From NCBI RefSeq assembly GCF_022458895.1, contig NZ_JAINFL010000002.1:682001-746000 (forward strand): 64,000 nt of DNA. The letters are read 5' to 3'. This DNA is from Roseihalotalea indica (GTDB taxonomy: Bacteria > Bacteroidota > Bacteroidia > Cytophagales > Cyclobacteriaceae). Both the position numbers and the translations under genes were made by a program. Below the pieces are notes generated by a model. It did not search any database. It had not been told where the DNA came from and saw only the letters and a program-made list of their open reading frames with translations. Positions 17,370-26,553 of this stretch are shown here, in pieces (the stretch's first letter is position 1; every line of letters starts with the position of its first letter).

Positions 17370-19388
17370 CTAGTCGAAAAACTGCCATTTTATACCCAGG
17401 TCCAGTACTCGTGATTGCCCAGTATAGAAGGGGGCCGTAAAGTAACCATCAGATAAAAAGCCCTGATTCACCTGGGGCATACGGATAAACAGCCGGGCCG
17501 TTCTCACTTTCAGATTTACAAACAAATCGGCTACGGGGTAACTTTGACGGCCGTATGGCAGGGAAAAGTTGCCTAGTAAACCCAAGTTATCTTCTCCGTT
17601 AGGCTGAAGGAAAAACTGCTGAGTAGCTACATCATAGTCGTACCCCAGATATGAACTTGTGTAATGAATATCGGTGCCAATCTGGAGGATGATTTTACCA
17701 TCCAGAAAAATATTTTCATAGTACAGGCGGCCAAAGGCAGTGAGCTCAGGCACCGGAAATACATCGGCGGCCCGCCCACTTTTAAGAGTGTAAATAGCCT
17801 GCCCCCGGAAGTGGAGCTTTTTAAGAAAATCAAGGTGGAGTTCTACTCCCGGTGATAGAAGTTGAGCGGCACCACCCGCCTGTACCGGATACGCCTGCCG
17901 ACTATTAGCGACCGTATCACGTTGGTAATAAATATGCCGGTTGATATTGGATAATGTGGCAAACGGACGTAGATAAATGTTGGGAAACTGATATTCGATA
18001 GACCCCGATAGTTGATCAATAGCCGTAGGGTCAAATGATTCATACCAGTAATTGTGGTTTCCTACAAACTGCCGGTCGGTATAAGTAGGCAGCACCCTGG
18101 CCCGCACAAACTTAGCTTTCAAAATAGGGTTGTTAAACTCAGCTTCCAGTTGGTAACTTTGGGTGTTCAGGTAGTCTATTCCACCTCCCAAGTACGTGTT
18201 CTCGCCCAGATCTAACCGCAAGTCAAACCCGCCGTATAGTTCGGTCGCTGCCTGATCGGCTACTCGGCTCACGCCGTAGACGGGGAGAACGAGGGTAGAA
18301 TCCAACTCATAATTATTATAATGTACAATGGGGCGGCGGATACGATAATGCACGGCGTAAAATAAATTTCCTAAGCTTCCCTTCAGACCGATTTCATTGT
18401 CCCACACATCATAATCTACTCTATCCGCTGTTTGGGTAGTATCAATTAGCACTCGCTGAAAATACTGGGTAGCCGAGTCTGTATCAATCACATCGGTGCC
18501 CAACTGATAATAGAAAAAGTTATTCTGATGCCGTCGGTCAAACTCATGATACACCTGCAACAGTTCGCTCAATTCGTACTGGTGATAGAGGTGATAATTA
18601 AACCGAAACTCTTTTCCTTCAAACCCGGTAAGCCAGACCGGGGTGCTCTGGCCACGAAAGAATTCGCTTAAGCCTGTATCTGGGGTAGTATCTTCTATAA
18701 TCCCGCCTGACTCAAATACCGTATGGCCAAAGCGAGTGGCGTTGGCCATCAGTTGGTATTTTTTGTCTTCGCTCCGATAATGAGTAAAAACGTTGATGGA
18801 GCTGGAGCGCACAACTTTATCGCCCTGCCGCCGGGAGGACCCCACCTGCTTATCTACAGAAAGGGTTCGCACATTAAAACCGAAGTTGAGGTTAGGGCCA
18901 ATATTACGAGAAAAGGTAACATCTACCATGTCGCGCCCCTGCCCGCCAAATGCAATATACATTTGCGTAAACGGCGATTTGGTATCGTAGTACCGTACAT
19001 CTTCCGGCTCGGTTACATAAATATCATACGCATCCAGTCCGATATCTGTACCGATAGTTTTTGGTACGGTAGGATAAATGGGGCGGCTGGCCATTCCTAG
19101 AGTGCCCAGGTACTGCTGGTAATTAAGAAAATTCTCTACACGGCTAAATTGATGTACACCGGTTAAGGTGGTGTCCACGGGTTGATACCGCACGCGGTTA
19201 TTCTTCAGGTCAGCCTCTACAATATACTGAGAGGTTTTGGGGCCATACTGCACGGTATCTTCTTTGCTTGTTCCAGTAGTATCGGTAGGAATGCGTACTC
19301 CGCCCGGTCGCTGAGCCAGGCTCTCGGTATGGCTTAAGACCATAGCCAATCCCAAAAATAGTATAGTAAATAGCTTATGAAGCGTCAT
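17370..19388 (-). CDS. Putative porin (outer-membrane beta-barrel)
   Basis: A 672 aa outer-membrane protein when started at the ATG at 19388, which gives a clean signal peptide (LFTILFLGLAMVLSHTESLAQ). A longer frame to 19505 exists but overlaps lpxK and has no signal, so it is rejected. After a short periplasmic-like region (about 30-140), the rest consists of alternating aromatic beta strands ending in a C-terminal Phe-Asp (KWQFFD). This fits the Bacteroidota 'putative porin' family. It begins 5 bases after the lpxK stop, so the two are co-transcribed. That is reasonable, since both concern the outer membrane. Confidence 0.85.
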   Translation of the reverse strand: MTLHKLFTILFLGLAMVLSHTESLAQRPGGVRIPTDTTGTSKEDTVQYGPKTSQYIVEADLKNNRVRYQPVDTTLTGVHQFSRVENFLNYQQYLGTLGMASRPIYPTVPKTIGTDIGLDAYDIYVTEPEDVRYYDTKSPFTQMYIAFGGQGRDMVDVTFSRNIGPNLNFGFNVRTLSVDKQVGSSRRQGDKVVRSSSINVFTHYRSEDKKYQLMANATRFGHTVFESGGIIEDTTPDTGLSEFFRGQSTPVWLTGFEGKEFRFNYHLYHQYELSELLQVYHEFDRRHQNNFFYYQLGTDVIDTDSATQYFQRVLIDTTQTADRVDYDVWDNEIGLKGSLGNLFYAVHYRIRRPIVHYNNYELDSTLVLPVYGVSRVADQAATELYGGFDLRLDLGENTYLGGGIDYLNTQSYQLEAEFNNPILKAKFVRARVLPTYTDRQFVGNHNYWYESFDPTAIDQLSGSIEYQFPNIYLRPFATLSNINRHIYYQRDTVANSRQAYPVQAGGAAQLLSPGVELHLDFLKKLHFRGQAIYTLKSGRAADVFPVPELTAFGRLYYENIFLDGKIILQIGTDIHYTSSYLGYDYDVATQQFFLQPNGEDNLGLLGNFSLPYGRQSYPVADLFVNLKVRTARLFIRMPQVNQGFLSDGYFTAPFYTGQSRVLDLGIKWQFFD

Positions 19389-19393
19389 GATTT

Positions 19394-20485
19394 TCACGAT
19401 TGAGTAGACGTTGTCATTTGGTGGGTGACCCACGTCTGAAATGCGGTTTCTTCTTGCAAAAAATAGGACTGGATAGGAAGATAAAACAGCGGAAGTGCTT
19501 TCCACTGGTCGGCAAGAGGGCTATTGATCATTTTTACCATATCCTTTTCAGTCGTCATAAAGCAAACCCGCTCATCTTCCTGCCGGGCACGTTCGCTCAG
19601 TTTTTTAATATCGTTTTCCGTATAACGGTAATGATCGGCAAAAGTAATACATTCTTTGGTAAGAAAATGCTGACGTACGTATTGCTGAAACAGCTCCGGG
19701 TGGGCAATTCCCGAAAAAGCGATGACCTGCTCCGGCATGGTAATTCCTTCAAAAACCGGCCGGGGCGCACCATAATGGATGCCTGTGAAAAATACTGGAG
19801 TATCCGTTCTCGTATATTTTCTAATATTTTCTGTAATGATTTTCTGCTGGTTATGATCCAGATCATCCGGGCACTTGGTGACAATAACCGCATCAGCGCG
19901 CTTAGCTCCCGAACGTGATTCGCGCAGCCGACCAGCCGGAAGCACCCAGTCCTGATAAAAGGGACGCGAGTAGCGGGTAAGCAGCAGGTTCAGATCACGC
20001 GCAATGGCCCGGTGCTGGAAGGCATCGTCCAGCAAAATTATCTGTGTCTTTGGGTGATGATGCATAATTTCCGGCACCCCCAGCACACGCTCTTCCGCTA
20101 CGGCCACCACTACCCCTTGTTGATGATACTTGCGATAAAACTGATAAGGTTCATCGCCAAGTGTATCGGCCGAATCATCCGAGGTGGCCAATCGAACTCC
20201 CTGCGTTTTCCGCCCATAGCCTCGGCTAAGGATTGCTACCGAGTACGAAGCATTGGTAAGCCAATCGGTCAGGTATTCAATCATCGGGGTCTTCCCGGTG
20301 CCCCCCACACTCAGATTTCCTACACTAATAATAAACGGAGTGAACGACAGGCTTTTGCTATAACCAATGTTATACAGATGATTGCGCAGGCGGGTAATGC
20401 CCCCGTATATGGCTGTCAGTGGCCAGAGCAATACTTGCCCGGCTTTGCTTGCAGATGTCTGTTTTGGGTTGGTTGAATTTGCCAA
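19394..20485 (-). CDS. lpxK: Tetraacyldisaccharide 4'-kinase
   Basis: A 363 aa inner-membrane kinase that phosphorylates the 4' position of the lipid A disaccharide precursor using ATP. The P-loop GNLSVGGTGKTP (about residues 55-66) follows an N-terminal hydrophobic helix. ILSRGYGRK, GDEPYQ and LDDAFQHR are typical of LpxK, as is the length. The start must be TTG at 20485: there is no ATG, and a stop lies six codons upstream in frame. It is first of a two-gene unit with the putative porin and divergent from the NIF3 gene. It shows that the organism makes lipid A. Confidence 0.95.
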   Translation of the reverse strand: MANSTNPKQTSASKAGQVLLWPLTAIYGGITRLRNHLYNIGYSKSLSFTPFIISVGNLSVGGTGKTPMIEYLTDWLTNASYSVAILSRGYGRKTQGVRLATSDDSADTLGDEPYQFYRKYHQQGVVVAVAEERVLGVPEIMHHHPKTQIILLDDAFQHRAIARDLNLLLTRYSRPFYQDWVLPAGRLRESRSGAKRADAVIVTKCPDDLDHNQQKIITENIRKYTRTDTPVFFTGIHYGAPRPVFEGITMPEQVIAFSGIAHPELFQQYVRQHFLTKECITFADHYRYTENDIKKLSERARQEDERVCFMTTEKDMVKMINSPLADQWKALPLFYLPIQSYFLQEETAFQTWVTHQMTTSTQS

Positions 20486-20549
20486 ATGATAGATATGCGG
20501 TTACCTTTACGCGAAGTAAACGAATGCTCATCGCATAACCAATTTTGCC

Positions 20550-21647
20550 ATGACCCGTGTGCACGACGTAACCGCCTACCTGGAGACCATCGCTCCCCGC
20601 TCATACCAGGAATCATATGATAATGCCGGTTTATTGACGGGTAGTCCCCAAACAGAAGTGAGCGGCATTTTGGTAACCCTTGATGCTATAGAAAGCGTAA
20701 TAGACGAAGCTATTGAACAGAATTGCAATCTGGTCGTTGCCCACCACCCCATTATTTTTCGCGGCCTAAAGAGCCTAACCGGGCGTAATTATATAGAGCG
20801 CACCATCATCAAGGCCATCAAGCACGATATTGCCATTTATGCCATTCATACCAACCTGGATAATGTGTATAATGGAGTAAATGCCAAAATTGCCGAGAAG
20901 CTGACTCTTCAGAAAACGCGCGTGTTGGTTCCTAAACCGCAGACGCTGCGCAAACTCACCACCTTCGTGCCTCCGGAGAACGCTGAAGCCGTATTAAATG
21001 CTCTGAGCGAAGCAGGAGCTGGCAATATCGGGAATTATAAAAACTGTAGCTTTCAGGTGGGTGGCACCGGTACTTTTCAACCGAATGCGCAGGCTAACCC
21101 GCATATTGGCGAAGCCGGAAAGCTGGAGCGGGTGGATGAACAACGCATTGAAGTCATTTTTTCTAGCCCTCAAACATCAAACGTGTTACGAGCACTGCGG
21201 GAAGCACACCCTTATGAGGAAGTGGCCTATTATCTACACAGTCTGGAGAATGAAAACCAGGAGGTTGGCTCTGGCATGATCGGCCAGTTACCTGAAGCTA
21301 TGCCTGCTGATGATTTTCTGGCTTACCTGAAAAAACAAATGGATTTACCGATGATCCGCCATACGGCTCGGCCCGATCGCCCGATTCAGACCGTAGCGGT
21401 GTGCGGGGGCGCCGGAAGTTTTCTGTTACCACAGGCTATACGACAAAAAGCCGATGCCTATGTTACAGCGGATTTTAAATATCATGAGTTTTTTGATGCT
21501 GACGGTCAGCTTATGATTGCCGATATTGGGCATTACGAAAGTGAAGTATACACAAAAGAGCTAATCCAGGAATTATTATGCGAAAAATTTGTTAATTTTG
21601 CAGTCCGTTTGGCAAATGCCAACACCAATCCTGTTTTTTACTTTTAA
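20550..21647 (+). CDS. NIF3-family dinuclear-metal protein
   Basis: A 365 aa protein of the NIF3/YbgI/YqfO family. Metal-site motifs are visible at both ends: VAHHPIIF and HTNLDNV in the N-terminal half and IADIGHYESE in the C-terminal half. A middle insertion (about 125-230) is the PII-like YqfO domain seen in the longer family members. The family is often annotated as GTP cyclohydrolase I type 2, but the enzymatic role is not settled. It is immediately followed (8 bases) by a coiled-coil zinc-ribbon-type gene, a pairing widely conserved in Bacteroidota. Confidence 0.93.
   Translation: MTRVHDVTAYLETIAPRSYQESYDNAGLLTGSPQTEVSGILVTLDAIESVIDEAIEQNCNLVVAHHPIIFRGLKSLTGRNYIERTIIKAIKHDIAIYAIHTNLDNVYNGVNAKIAEKLTLQKTRVLVPKPQTLRKLTTFVPPENAEAVLNALSEAGAGNIGNYKNCSFQVGGTGTFQPNAQANPHIGEAGKLERVDEQRIEVIFSSPQTSNVLRALREAHPYEEVAYYLHSLENENQEVGSGMIGQLPEAMPADDFLAYLKKQMDLPMIRHTARPDRPIQTVAVCGGAGSFLLPQAIRQKADAYVTADFKYHEFFDADGQLMIADIGHYESEVYTKELIQELLCEKFVNFAVRLANANTNPVFYF
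21593..21600 (+). promoter_or_regulatory. Candidate internal -7 box TAATTTTG
   Basis: It matches TAnnTTTG, the Bacteroidota -7 consensus, 56 bases upstream of the coiled-coil gene and inside the 3' end of the NIF3 gene. No TTG at the expected -33 distance is present, so it is only a candidate. Confidence 0.3.
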
Positions 21648-21655
21648 TATTACGT

Positions 21656-22456
21656 ATGGAAAGTACTACCACGCAGCAAAAAACCGTAGCCGAGAAATTG
21701 GATATTCTGATGGAGCTACAGAATATTGATTTGGAGCTGGATGAGATAAAGAAAATTCGGGGGGCCCTACCGGAAGAAGTAAGCGATTTAGAGGACGAAA
21801 TAGCCGGTTACCAGACCCGACACGATAAATACGTGAGCGATGTTGAGCAACTACAGCAAGACATTGAGAATAATAAGTCTGCTATTAAAGAAGCCGAAGG
21901 GCTGATCAAAAAGTACGAAGAGCAGCAAATGAATGTTCGCAATAACCGGGAATATGACGCAATCACGAAAGAGGTTGAGTTACAAAACCTGGAAATTCAG
22001 ATCTCTGAAAAACGTACTAAAGAAGCGTACGCCAGAATTGACCAAATTAACCAACAGGTAGAGGATACCAAAGAATTGGTTGATCAGCGCCAGAAAGATC
22101 TGGAAAGTAAGCGACAGGAACTGGAAAAAATTGTAGCAGAAAGCGAAGATGAGGAGAAAAAGCTGTTGGATGAACGCGAAAAAGTAGCCGAAGACATCGG
22201 TAGTGTTGACCGGAAGTTACTTAACTATTACGAGAAGCTACGTAACAGCCTGTCTAACGGACTGGCCGTAGTAAAAGTAGTACGAGGTGCCGCCGAGGGT
22301 TGCAACATCATTATTCCGCCTCAGCGTATCGTAGAAATAAAAGAACGCAAACGCATCATCTTTGACGAATACTCCGGACGTATTCTGGCTGATGTAGAAG
22401 AGGAAGAAATCGTAGAAGAGCCTAAGCCACGCCGAGGCCGCCGGAAGACTTCTTAA
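21656..22456 (+). CDS. Coiled-coil protein of the zinc-ribbon (DUF164/CT398) family, zinc site degenerate
   Basis: A 266 aa protein. Residues 10-200 form a long charged coiled coil containing NNREYDAITKEVE, typical of this family. The C-terminal zinc ribbon normally has two CxxC pairs. Here the first reads AAEGC and the second region reads FDEYSGRIL, leaving only one Cys of four, so metal binding is probably lost although the intervening IIPPQR motif is kept. The tail is acidic, then Arg/Lys-rich. It lies 8 bases after the NIF3 gene. The family's role is not known; ties to secretion or RNA-binding complexes have been suggested. Confidence 0.85.
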   Translation: MESTTTQQKTVAEKLDILMELQNIDLELDEIKKIRGALPEEVSDLEDEIAGYQTRHDKYVSDVEQLQQDIENNKSAIKEAEGLIKKYEEQQMNVRNNREYDAITKEVELQNLEIQISEKRTKEAYARIDQINQQVEDTKELVDQRQKDLESKRQELEKIVAESEDEEKKLLDEREKVAEDIGSVDRKLLNYYEKLRNSLSNGLAVVKVVRGAAEGCNIIIPPQRIVEIKERKRIIFDEYSGRILADVEEEEIVEEPKPRRGRRKTS

Positions 22457-22480
22457 CGCTAACTACCAGGTAAAATATGA

Positions 22481-22506
22481 AAAAGCAGCTTATGGCTGCT
22501 TTTTTT
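22481..22506 (+). terminator. Rho-independent terminator after NIF3 operon
   Basis: AAAAGCAGC (22481-22489) pairs with GCTGCTTTT (22495-22503) across a 5-base loop, followed by more T (to 22506). It starts 24 bases after the stop codon. Confidence 0.85.
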
Positions 22507-22560
22507 ATGTCCGATAACGGACAGCTTTGCCCGATGTCGTACAATTTACAATAAGCTTAT

Positions 22561-22568
22561 TATCTTTG
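22561..22568 (+). promoter_or_regulatory. Promoter -7 box TATCTTTG ahead of sigma gene
   Basis: An exact TAnnTTTG match 64 bases upstream of the ECF sigma gene and after the preceding terminator. The -33 element is not obvious. It indicates transcription of the sigma operon by the housekeeping sigma factor. Confidence 0.5.
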
Positions 22569-22632
22569 TAGCCAGGATAAAGCTAATGGCATATAAGTTG
22601 CAATACGGGCAATAACTGACCTCCACTACGAT

Positions 22633-23265
22633 ATGCTCACTGCTGGCACCACATGGCAAGCGCCTTTATGGAAAGCCTATTACTGGCTAACTCAAGGTAA
22701 GCAAGATTCTAAATCAGCTTCCCTACCTACGGTTTCCTCTCCGCCCACGTCTTATTCACCTGATGAGTCTCTGGTAGAAAGATATTTTCGAGACTACTAT
22801 GCGCCATTGTGCAAAACCGTGCATAAAATGGTACGTAGTTCAGCCATCGCCGAAGATATTGTGCAGGATGTATTCGTGAAAGTATGGCGCAATCGGGCAC
22901 AATTGGATCAGCAACAATCCATTAAATCCTATCTGTACCGGGCTGCCATTAATACGGCACTTAACTATCTGGAAAAAACCAAACCCAATACCTCCCTGGA
23001 CGATACATTTGAGCATGCCTGGAGTGCTAATGATACAGATAACATGCTCGCCTATCAGGAAACCGAGCAACGCATTCAAGCAGCCATTGATACGCTGCCG
23101 CCCAAATGTAAGGTGGTTTTTATGCTGAGCCGGTTTGAAGACCAGAGCTACGCCGAAATTGCCCAGGCACTTGATATTTCAGTAAAAGCAGTAGAAAAAC
23201 ACATGGGTAAAGCGCTTAAAATTCTACGAGAGCAATTAAAAGATTATATTCAGCACACTGTTTAA
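22633..23265 (+). CDS. ECF RNA polymerase sigma-70 factor
   Basis: A 210 aa extracytoplasmic-function sigma factor. Region 2 is at about residues 52-118 (YFRDYYAPLCKTVH, EDIVQDVFVKVWRNR) and region 4 at about 150-205 (LPPKCKVVFMLSRFEDQSYAEIA, ISVKAVEKHMGKAL). There is an unusual low-complexity N-terminal extension of about 45 residues. It belongs to the Bacteroidota group that is held by a FecR-type anti-sigma factor and released through an outer-membrane signal. The FecR gene follows 66 bases later and an STN-domain protein after it, so the three form a cell-surface signalling cascade. Confidence 0.93.
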   Translation: MLTAGTTWQAPLWKAYYWLTQGKQDSKSASLPTVSSPPTSYSPDESLVERYFRDYYAPLCKTVHKMVRSSAIAEDIVQDVFVKVWRNRAQLDQQQSIKSYLYRAAINTALNYLEKTKPNTSLDDTFEHAWSANDTDNMLAYQETEQRIQAAIDTLPPKCKVVFMLSRFEDQSYAEIAQALDISVKAVEKHMGKALKILREQLKDYIQHTV

Positions 23266-23331
23266 ATTTTTTTTCTGCCGGAGGTAGGGTACCATGCCAC
23301 TCATCGGTATTAGTAATAGTTAGTACGATTT

Positions 23332-24357
23332 ATGGGAGAGCCCAATGATGAAATCTGGACCCTGGTTGCAAAACAGTTAACGGGTGAACTGACAGCCGAA
23401 GAAGCTACTAAATTAGCTGACTGGCAAGAGAAACGTTCGGAAAATCAGGCTACTGTTGAACAGGTTCAGAGCCTCTGGCAACGAAGCAAGGAACGTGATT
23501 CCTCCTACGAACCGGACGTAGAGGAAGGTTGGCAACGTTTTATGTTTCGCCGTGATGAGGAAGAGGGTGAGCCACGGCCTTTAACCTCCGTTAAGCCCAT
23601 GCATACCCCCAGAACACGAACACTGGTCTGGTTGACAGGGGTGGCAGCATCCTTAGCGTTGCTGGTGACGATCGGGTATTTGTGGAGAAGTGCTTCTTCT
23701 GAAATGGGCTGGGAGCAGTTTGCTACGGCTGATGGCGAAACAAAATTACTGACCCTGCCGGATAGTAGTCAGGTTTGGCTCAATAGTCTGAGTTCGCTCC
23801 GGTATGCTGCTGATTTTAATGTAAACAACCGGGTAGTGTATCTGGAAGGCGAAGGTTTTTTTGAAGTGAAAGAAGCCGAAGGGAAGCGGTTTACGATCTT
23901 CAGTGGCCCGGCCAAAACAGAAGTTATCGGCACATCCTTCAATCTGCGAGCCTATCAGGGCGAACCAGTGAAGGTGCAGGTAGTGACCGGACGCGTAGCG
24001 TTTTCTCCAGCCAACGAGGATAACGCCGTATTTCTGGAACCCGGCGAGGAGGCACTGATTGCCAGCAACACGGAACCAGCCCGAACGCAGACAATCACCG
24101 ACCCGAACTTTAGAGCCTGGCAAAACAAGGTGCTGCATTTTGATAATACCAGCCTTACCCAGATTGCTCATCAGATGGAAGAACAGTACGGTATTACTAT
24201 AGAGTTAGCTGAGCCAGCCTTAGCCAATTGCCGGTATACAGCCTCCTTTGATAATGCTGCGCTAGAAGATGTTCTGACCACTTTATCAGTCATTGGCAAC
24301 CTGTCGTACCAACAGCAAGGCAACCACTACGTCCTGACCGGACCCGGTTGCGAGTAA
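23332..24357 (+). CDS. FecR-family anti-sigma factor
   Basis: A 341 aa transmembrane anti-sigma factor. A cytoplasmic sigma-binding region (about 1-95) is followed by one membrane helix (about 100-120; LVWLTGVAASLALLVTIGYLW is roughly the span). The periplasmic FecR domain (about 128-230; LPDSSQVWLNSLSSLRY) and the C-terminal DUF4974 domain (about 265-338) come next. In the known systems the periplasmic part contacts the STN domain of an outer-membrane partner. Its partners are presumably the sigma factor just upstream and the STN protein 30 bases downstream. Confidence 0.93.
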   Translation: MGEPNDEIWTLVAKQLTGELTAEEATKLADWQEKRSENQATVEQVQSLWQRSKERDSSYEPDVEEGWQRFMFRRDEEEGEPRPLTSVKPMHTPRTRTLVWLTGVAASLALLVTIGYLWRSASSEMGWEQFATADGETKLLTLPDSSQVWLNSLSSLRYAADFNVNNRVVYLEGEGFFEVKEAEGKRFTIFSGPAKTEVIGTSFNLRAYQGEPVKVQVVTGRVAFSPANEDNAVFLEPGEEALIASNTEPARTQTITDPNFRAWQNKVLHFDNTSLTQIAHQMEEQYGITIELAEPALANCRYTASFDNAALEDVLTTLSVIGNLSYQQQGNHYVLTGPGCE

Positions 24358-24387
24358 TAGTCTTTAAGCATTAAACGTAATATTGCC

Positions 24388-26307
24388 ATGAAAATACATT
24401 CTCTCTTCGGAGGGCTGCTACTGCTATGCCTTACCAGCTTTCATCCTCCTCAGCTCGATATCCTTCAGAAAAAGATATCCGCTACTTATCAAAATGCTAC
24501 ACTGGCCGAAGTGCTGGTAGATTTAAAGGAGCAATACGATCTTAGATTTGCCTACCTCAACAACGAGCTGCCTACTCATCAGAAATTGACACTAAATTTT
24601 CAAAATGCTCCTTTATATGAGGTATTAGATGTTCTGCTGGAAGATACAGCCTTATCTTATCAGGTGATGAACGGGCAGATTGTGCTGACCAAAAAGCCCA
24701 AACAAGCTAAACGCCAGTCATCCGAACAGGAAGAAAATACGCCTGTACCTCCGGCAACCAAACCTTCTTCATCTACTGGCTCTCCATCGGCACCCTCGTC
24801 CGAAGCTACGGCCTCAACAAGTATGACGGTGCTTTCGGAAGAAAGACCGGAAGAACCTCAAGACTTGAATGAAGATTCTACAGCACACATTGCAGAAGAA
24901 GAGGCGGATCAGATTGTATCATCCAAGCCTAATACTGAAGTGCCCGAGCAAGTTTTAACCCAAACGGAAGATTCGGTGGCAATAAAAGAACAGAAACCGG
25001 CTGTTACACCTAAAATTCAAAATGAAACGCCGCCGGTGCACCGCCGCAAGCCTGAGCTTACAGAAGATGAGCCTTCTATCTCCAGAAAAATATCTGAAGC
25101 TATTAATGAAGGATTAGATTTTGCCTTGTTTGATCATTTGCCGGATGAGTCTCCCTATAAAGAAAGCCCCATACACATTGGAGTCATCTATCCCATTAGC
25201 AGTAATGGTGTGCAGGCCGGGCAGTATGTCAACCAGCTATCATTTCACCTACTGGTGGGTTATGCCGCCGGATTAGATGGATTAGAGGCTTCGGCGTTGG
25301 GAAACATAGAGAATGACTTTGTCGATGGTGCTCAGTTTGCTGGTTTTTTCAATGTTGTGAAAAATCGGGTAGAAGGAGTACAGGCTGCCGGTTTTATGAA
25401 CTTAAGTGGTGGCACTTTAGAAGGAGGGCAGTTTGCCGGCTTTTTGAATACCCATGCCGGAGAAGTAGAAGGAATACAAGGGGCGGGCTTCCTGAATCTG
25501 GCTACGGGCCATACCCAGGGTGCTCAATTTTCCGGATTTGGTAGCATCATTACTGACCATGCAAAAGCAGTGCAAGGGTCTGGTTTCACCAATATTGTCA
25601 CTGGTAACCTTACCGGAGCTCAGTTTGCTGGGTTTGGTAACTATGCTTACCAGGTGAAAGGCGCCCAGTTTGCCGGGTTTGCCAATATTGCCGCGGGGCA
25701 TGTGCAAGGTTTTCAGGGTAGCGGGTTTATCAACGTAGCTCGTACGGTAAAGGGAGTGCAACTTGGCGTATTCAACGTGGCTGATAGTGTAGATGGAGTG
25801 CCAATTGGCTTTCTGAGTATTGTTCGGAAAAACGGCTATCGTGCTTTAGAGGTATGGGGAGGTGAAACACTGCACGCCAACATCGCCTATAAAATTGGCG
25901 TCCGTAAATTTTACAATATATTTTCGTTCGGCTCTCAGTTCGGCGATACCGACTTCCGCTATGGTTTGGGATATGGGATTGGAACTGTGGCCGCTCTTGC
26001 CCCAACAATTGACTTCTCTGTAGATCTGCTCGCTCAACATATCTATGAAGAAAGCAACCCTATATTTGATAACAATACCCGTCTCAACTTACTCAATACC
26101 CTTCGGCTCGGTTTTTCTAAACAATTTTCTCAACATTTTGGTCTATTTGCTGCACCAACCTTTAATGTATTCGTATCAGAAGTAGAGGGAAAAGACGGAA
26201 CGATCGGAAGTGACCTGTCAGCCCCTTATACTTTTTTTGATCGCACCTACCAGGGAAAGACCAATCTGCAAATGTGGGCTGGGTTTCAGGTAGGGCTTCG
26301 CTTTTAA
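24388..26307 (+). CDS. STN-domain protein with LA_2272-type surface repeats
   Basis: A 639 aa secreted protein. A signal peptide (about 1-20) leads to an STN domain (about 28-102; LAEVLVDLKEQYDLRFAYLN), the module that passes signals to FecR. A long Pro/Ser/Glu-rich linker (about 105-235) follows. Next are about ten short repeats of the form (A/G)-Q-(F/G)-(A/S)-G-F-x-N (about 305-480) resembling the LA_2272 surface repeat, and then a terminal beta-rich region (to 639) like an outer-membrane barrel. There is no TonB plug or SusC-type receptor, so it replaces the usual TonB-dependent receptor at this position of the cascade. The ligand is unknown. Confidence 0.82.
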   Translation: MKIHSLFGGLLLLCLTSFHPPQLDILQKKISATYQNATLAEVLVDLKEQYDLRFAYLNNELPTHQKLTLNFQNAPLYEVLDVLLEDTALSYQVMNGQIVLTKKPKQAKRQSSEQEENTPVPPATKPSSSTGSPSAPSSEATASTSMTVLSEERPEEPQDLNEDSTAHIAEEEADQIVSSKPNTEVPEQVLTQTEDSVAIKEQKPAVTPKIQNETPPVHRRKPELTEDEPSISRKISEAINEGLDFALFDHLPDESPYKESPIHIGVIYPISSNGVQAGQYVNQLSFHLLVGYAAGLDGLEASALGNIENDFVDGAQFAGFFNVVKNRVEGVQAAGFMNLSGGTLEGGQFAGFLNTHAGEVEGIQGAGFLNLATGHTQGAQFSGFGSIITDHAKAVQGSGFTNIVTGNLTGAQFAGFGNYAYQVKGAQFAGFANIAAGHVQGFQGSGFINVARTVKGVQLGVFNVADSVDGVPIGFLSIVRKNGYRALEVWGGETLHANIAYKIGVRKFYNIFSFGSQFGDTDFRYGLGYGIGTVAALAPTIDFSVDLLAQHIYEESNPIFDNNTRLNLLNTLRLGFSKQFSQHFGLFAAPTFNVFVSEVEGKDGTIGSDLSAPYTFFDRTYQGKTNLQMWAGFQVGLRF

Positions 26308-26332
26308 TTGATAATATAAACGCCCAAACATT

Positions 26333-26485
26333 ATGAGAAGAAGATATACTGCCCAGCACATTGTTCGTCTTATTCAACGCAGCTACGCCCAGGGATGGGA
26401 GGAAGCTGTTAAACAATATGACGAAGTTCAAAGTGACGTAAGTTACCGGAAATTACGACCAGCCCTTCGTAAAAAAGCCATATAG
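26333..26485 (+). CDS. Small basic hypothetical protein (50 aa)
   Basis: A 50 aa frame from ATG 26333 to TAG 26485, beginning MRRRYTAQHIVRLIQRSYAQ. It is strongly basic and amphipathic, with an Arg-rich start and a KKAI end. It sits 25 bases after the STN-protein gene and 68 bases before the SDR gene on the same strand. Codon use looks like that of the neighbours and the frame has few rare features, so it may be real. No family recognised; an RNA- or DNA-binding peptide is conceivable from charge only. Confidence 0.45.
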   Translation: MRRRYTAQHIVRLIQRSYAQGWEEAVKQYDEVQSDVSYRKLRPALRKKAI

Positions 26486-26553
26486 CCTCTATTCGAAAAA
26501 AGCATTTCCTCTGGGTTGTTAAAACAGAACCCGGTGGCCAAGGTTAACTATGT

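Noticed and set aside
19389..19505. Longer start for the putative porin gene
   Set aside because: The extension overlaps lpxK and hides the signal peptide, which begins at the ATG at 19388.
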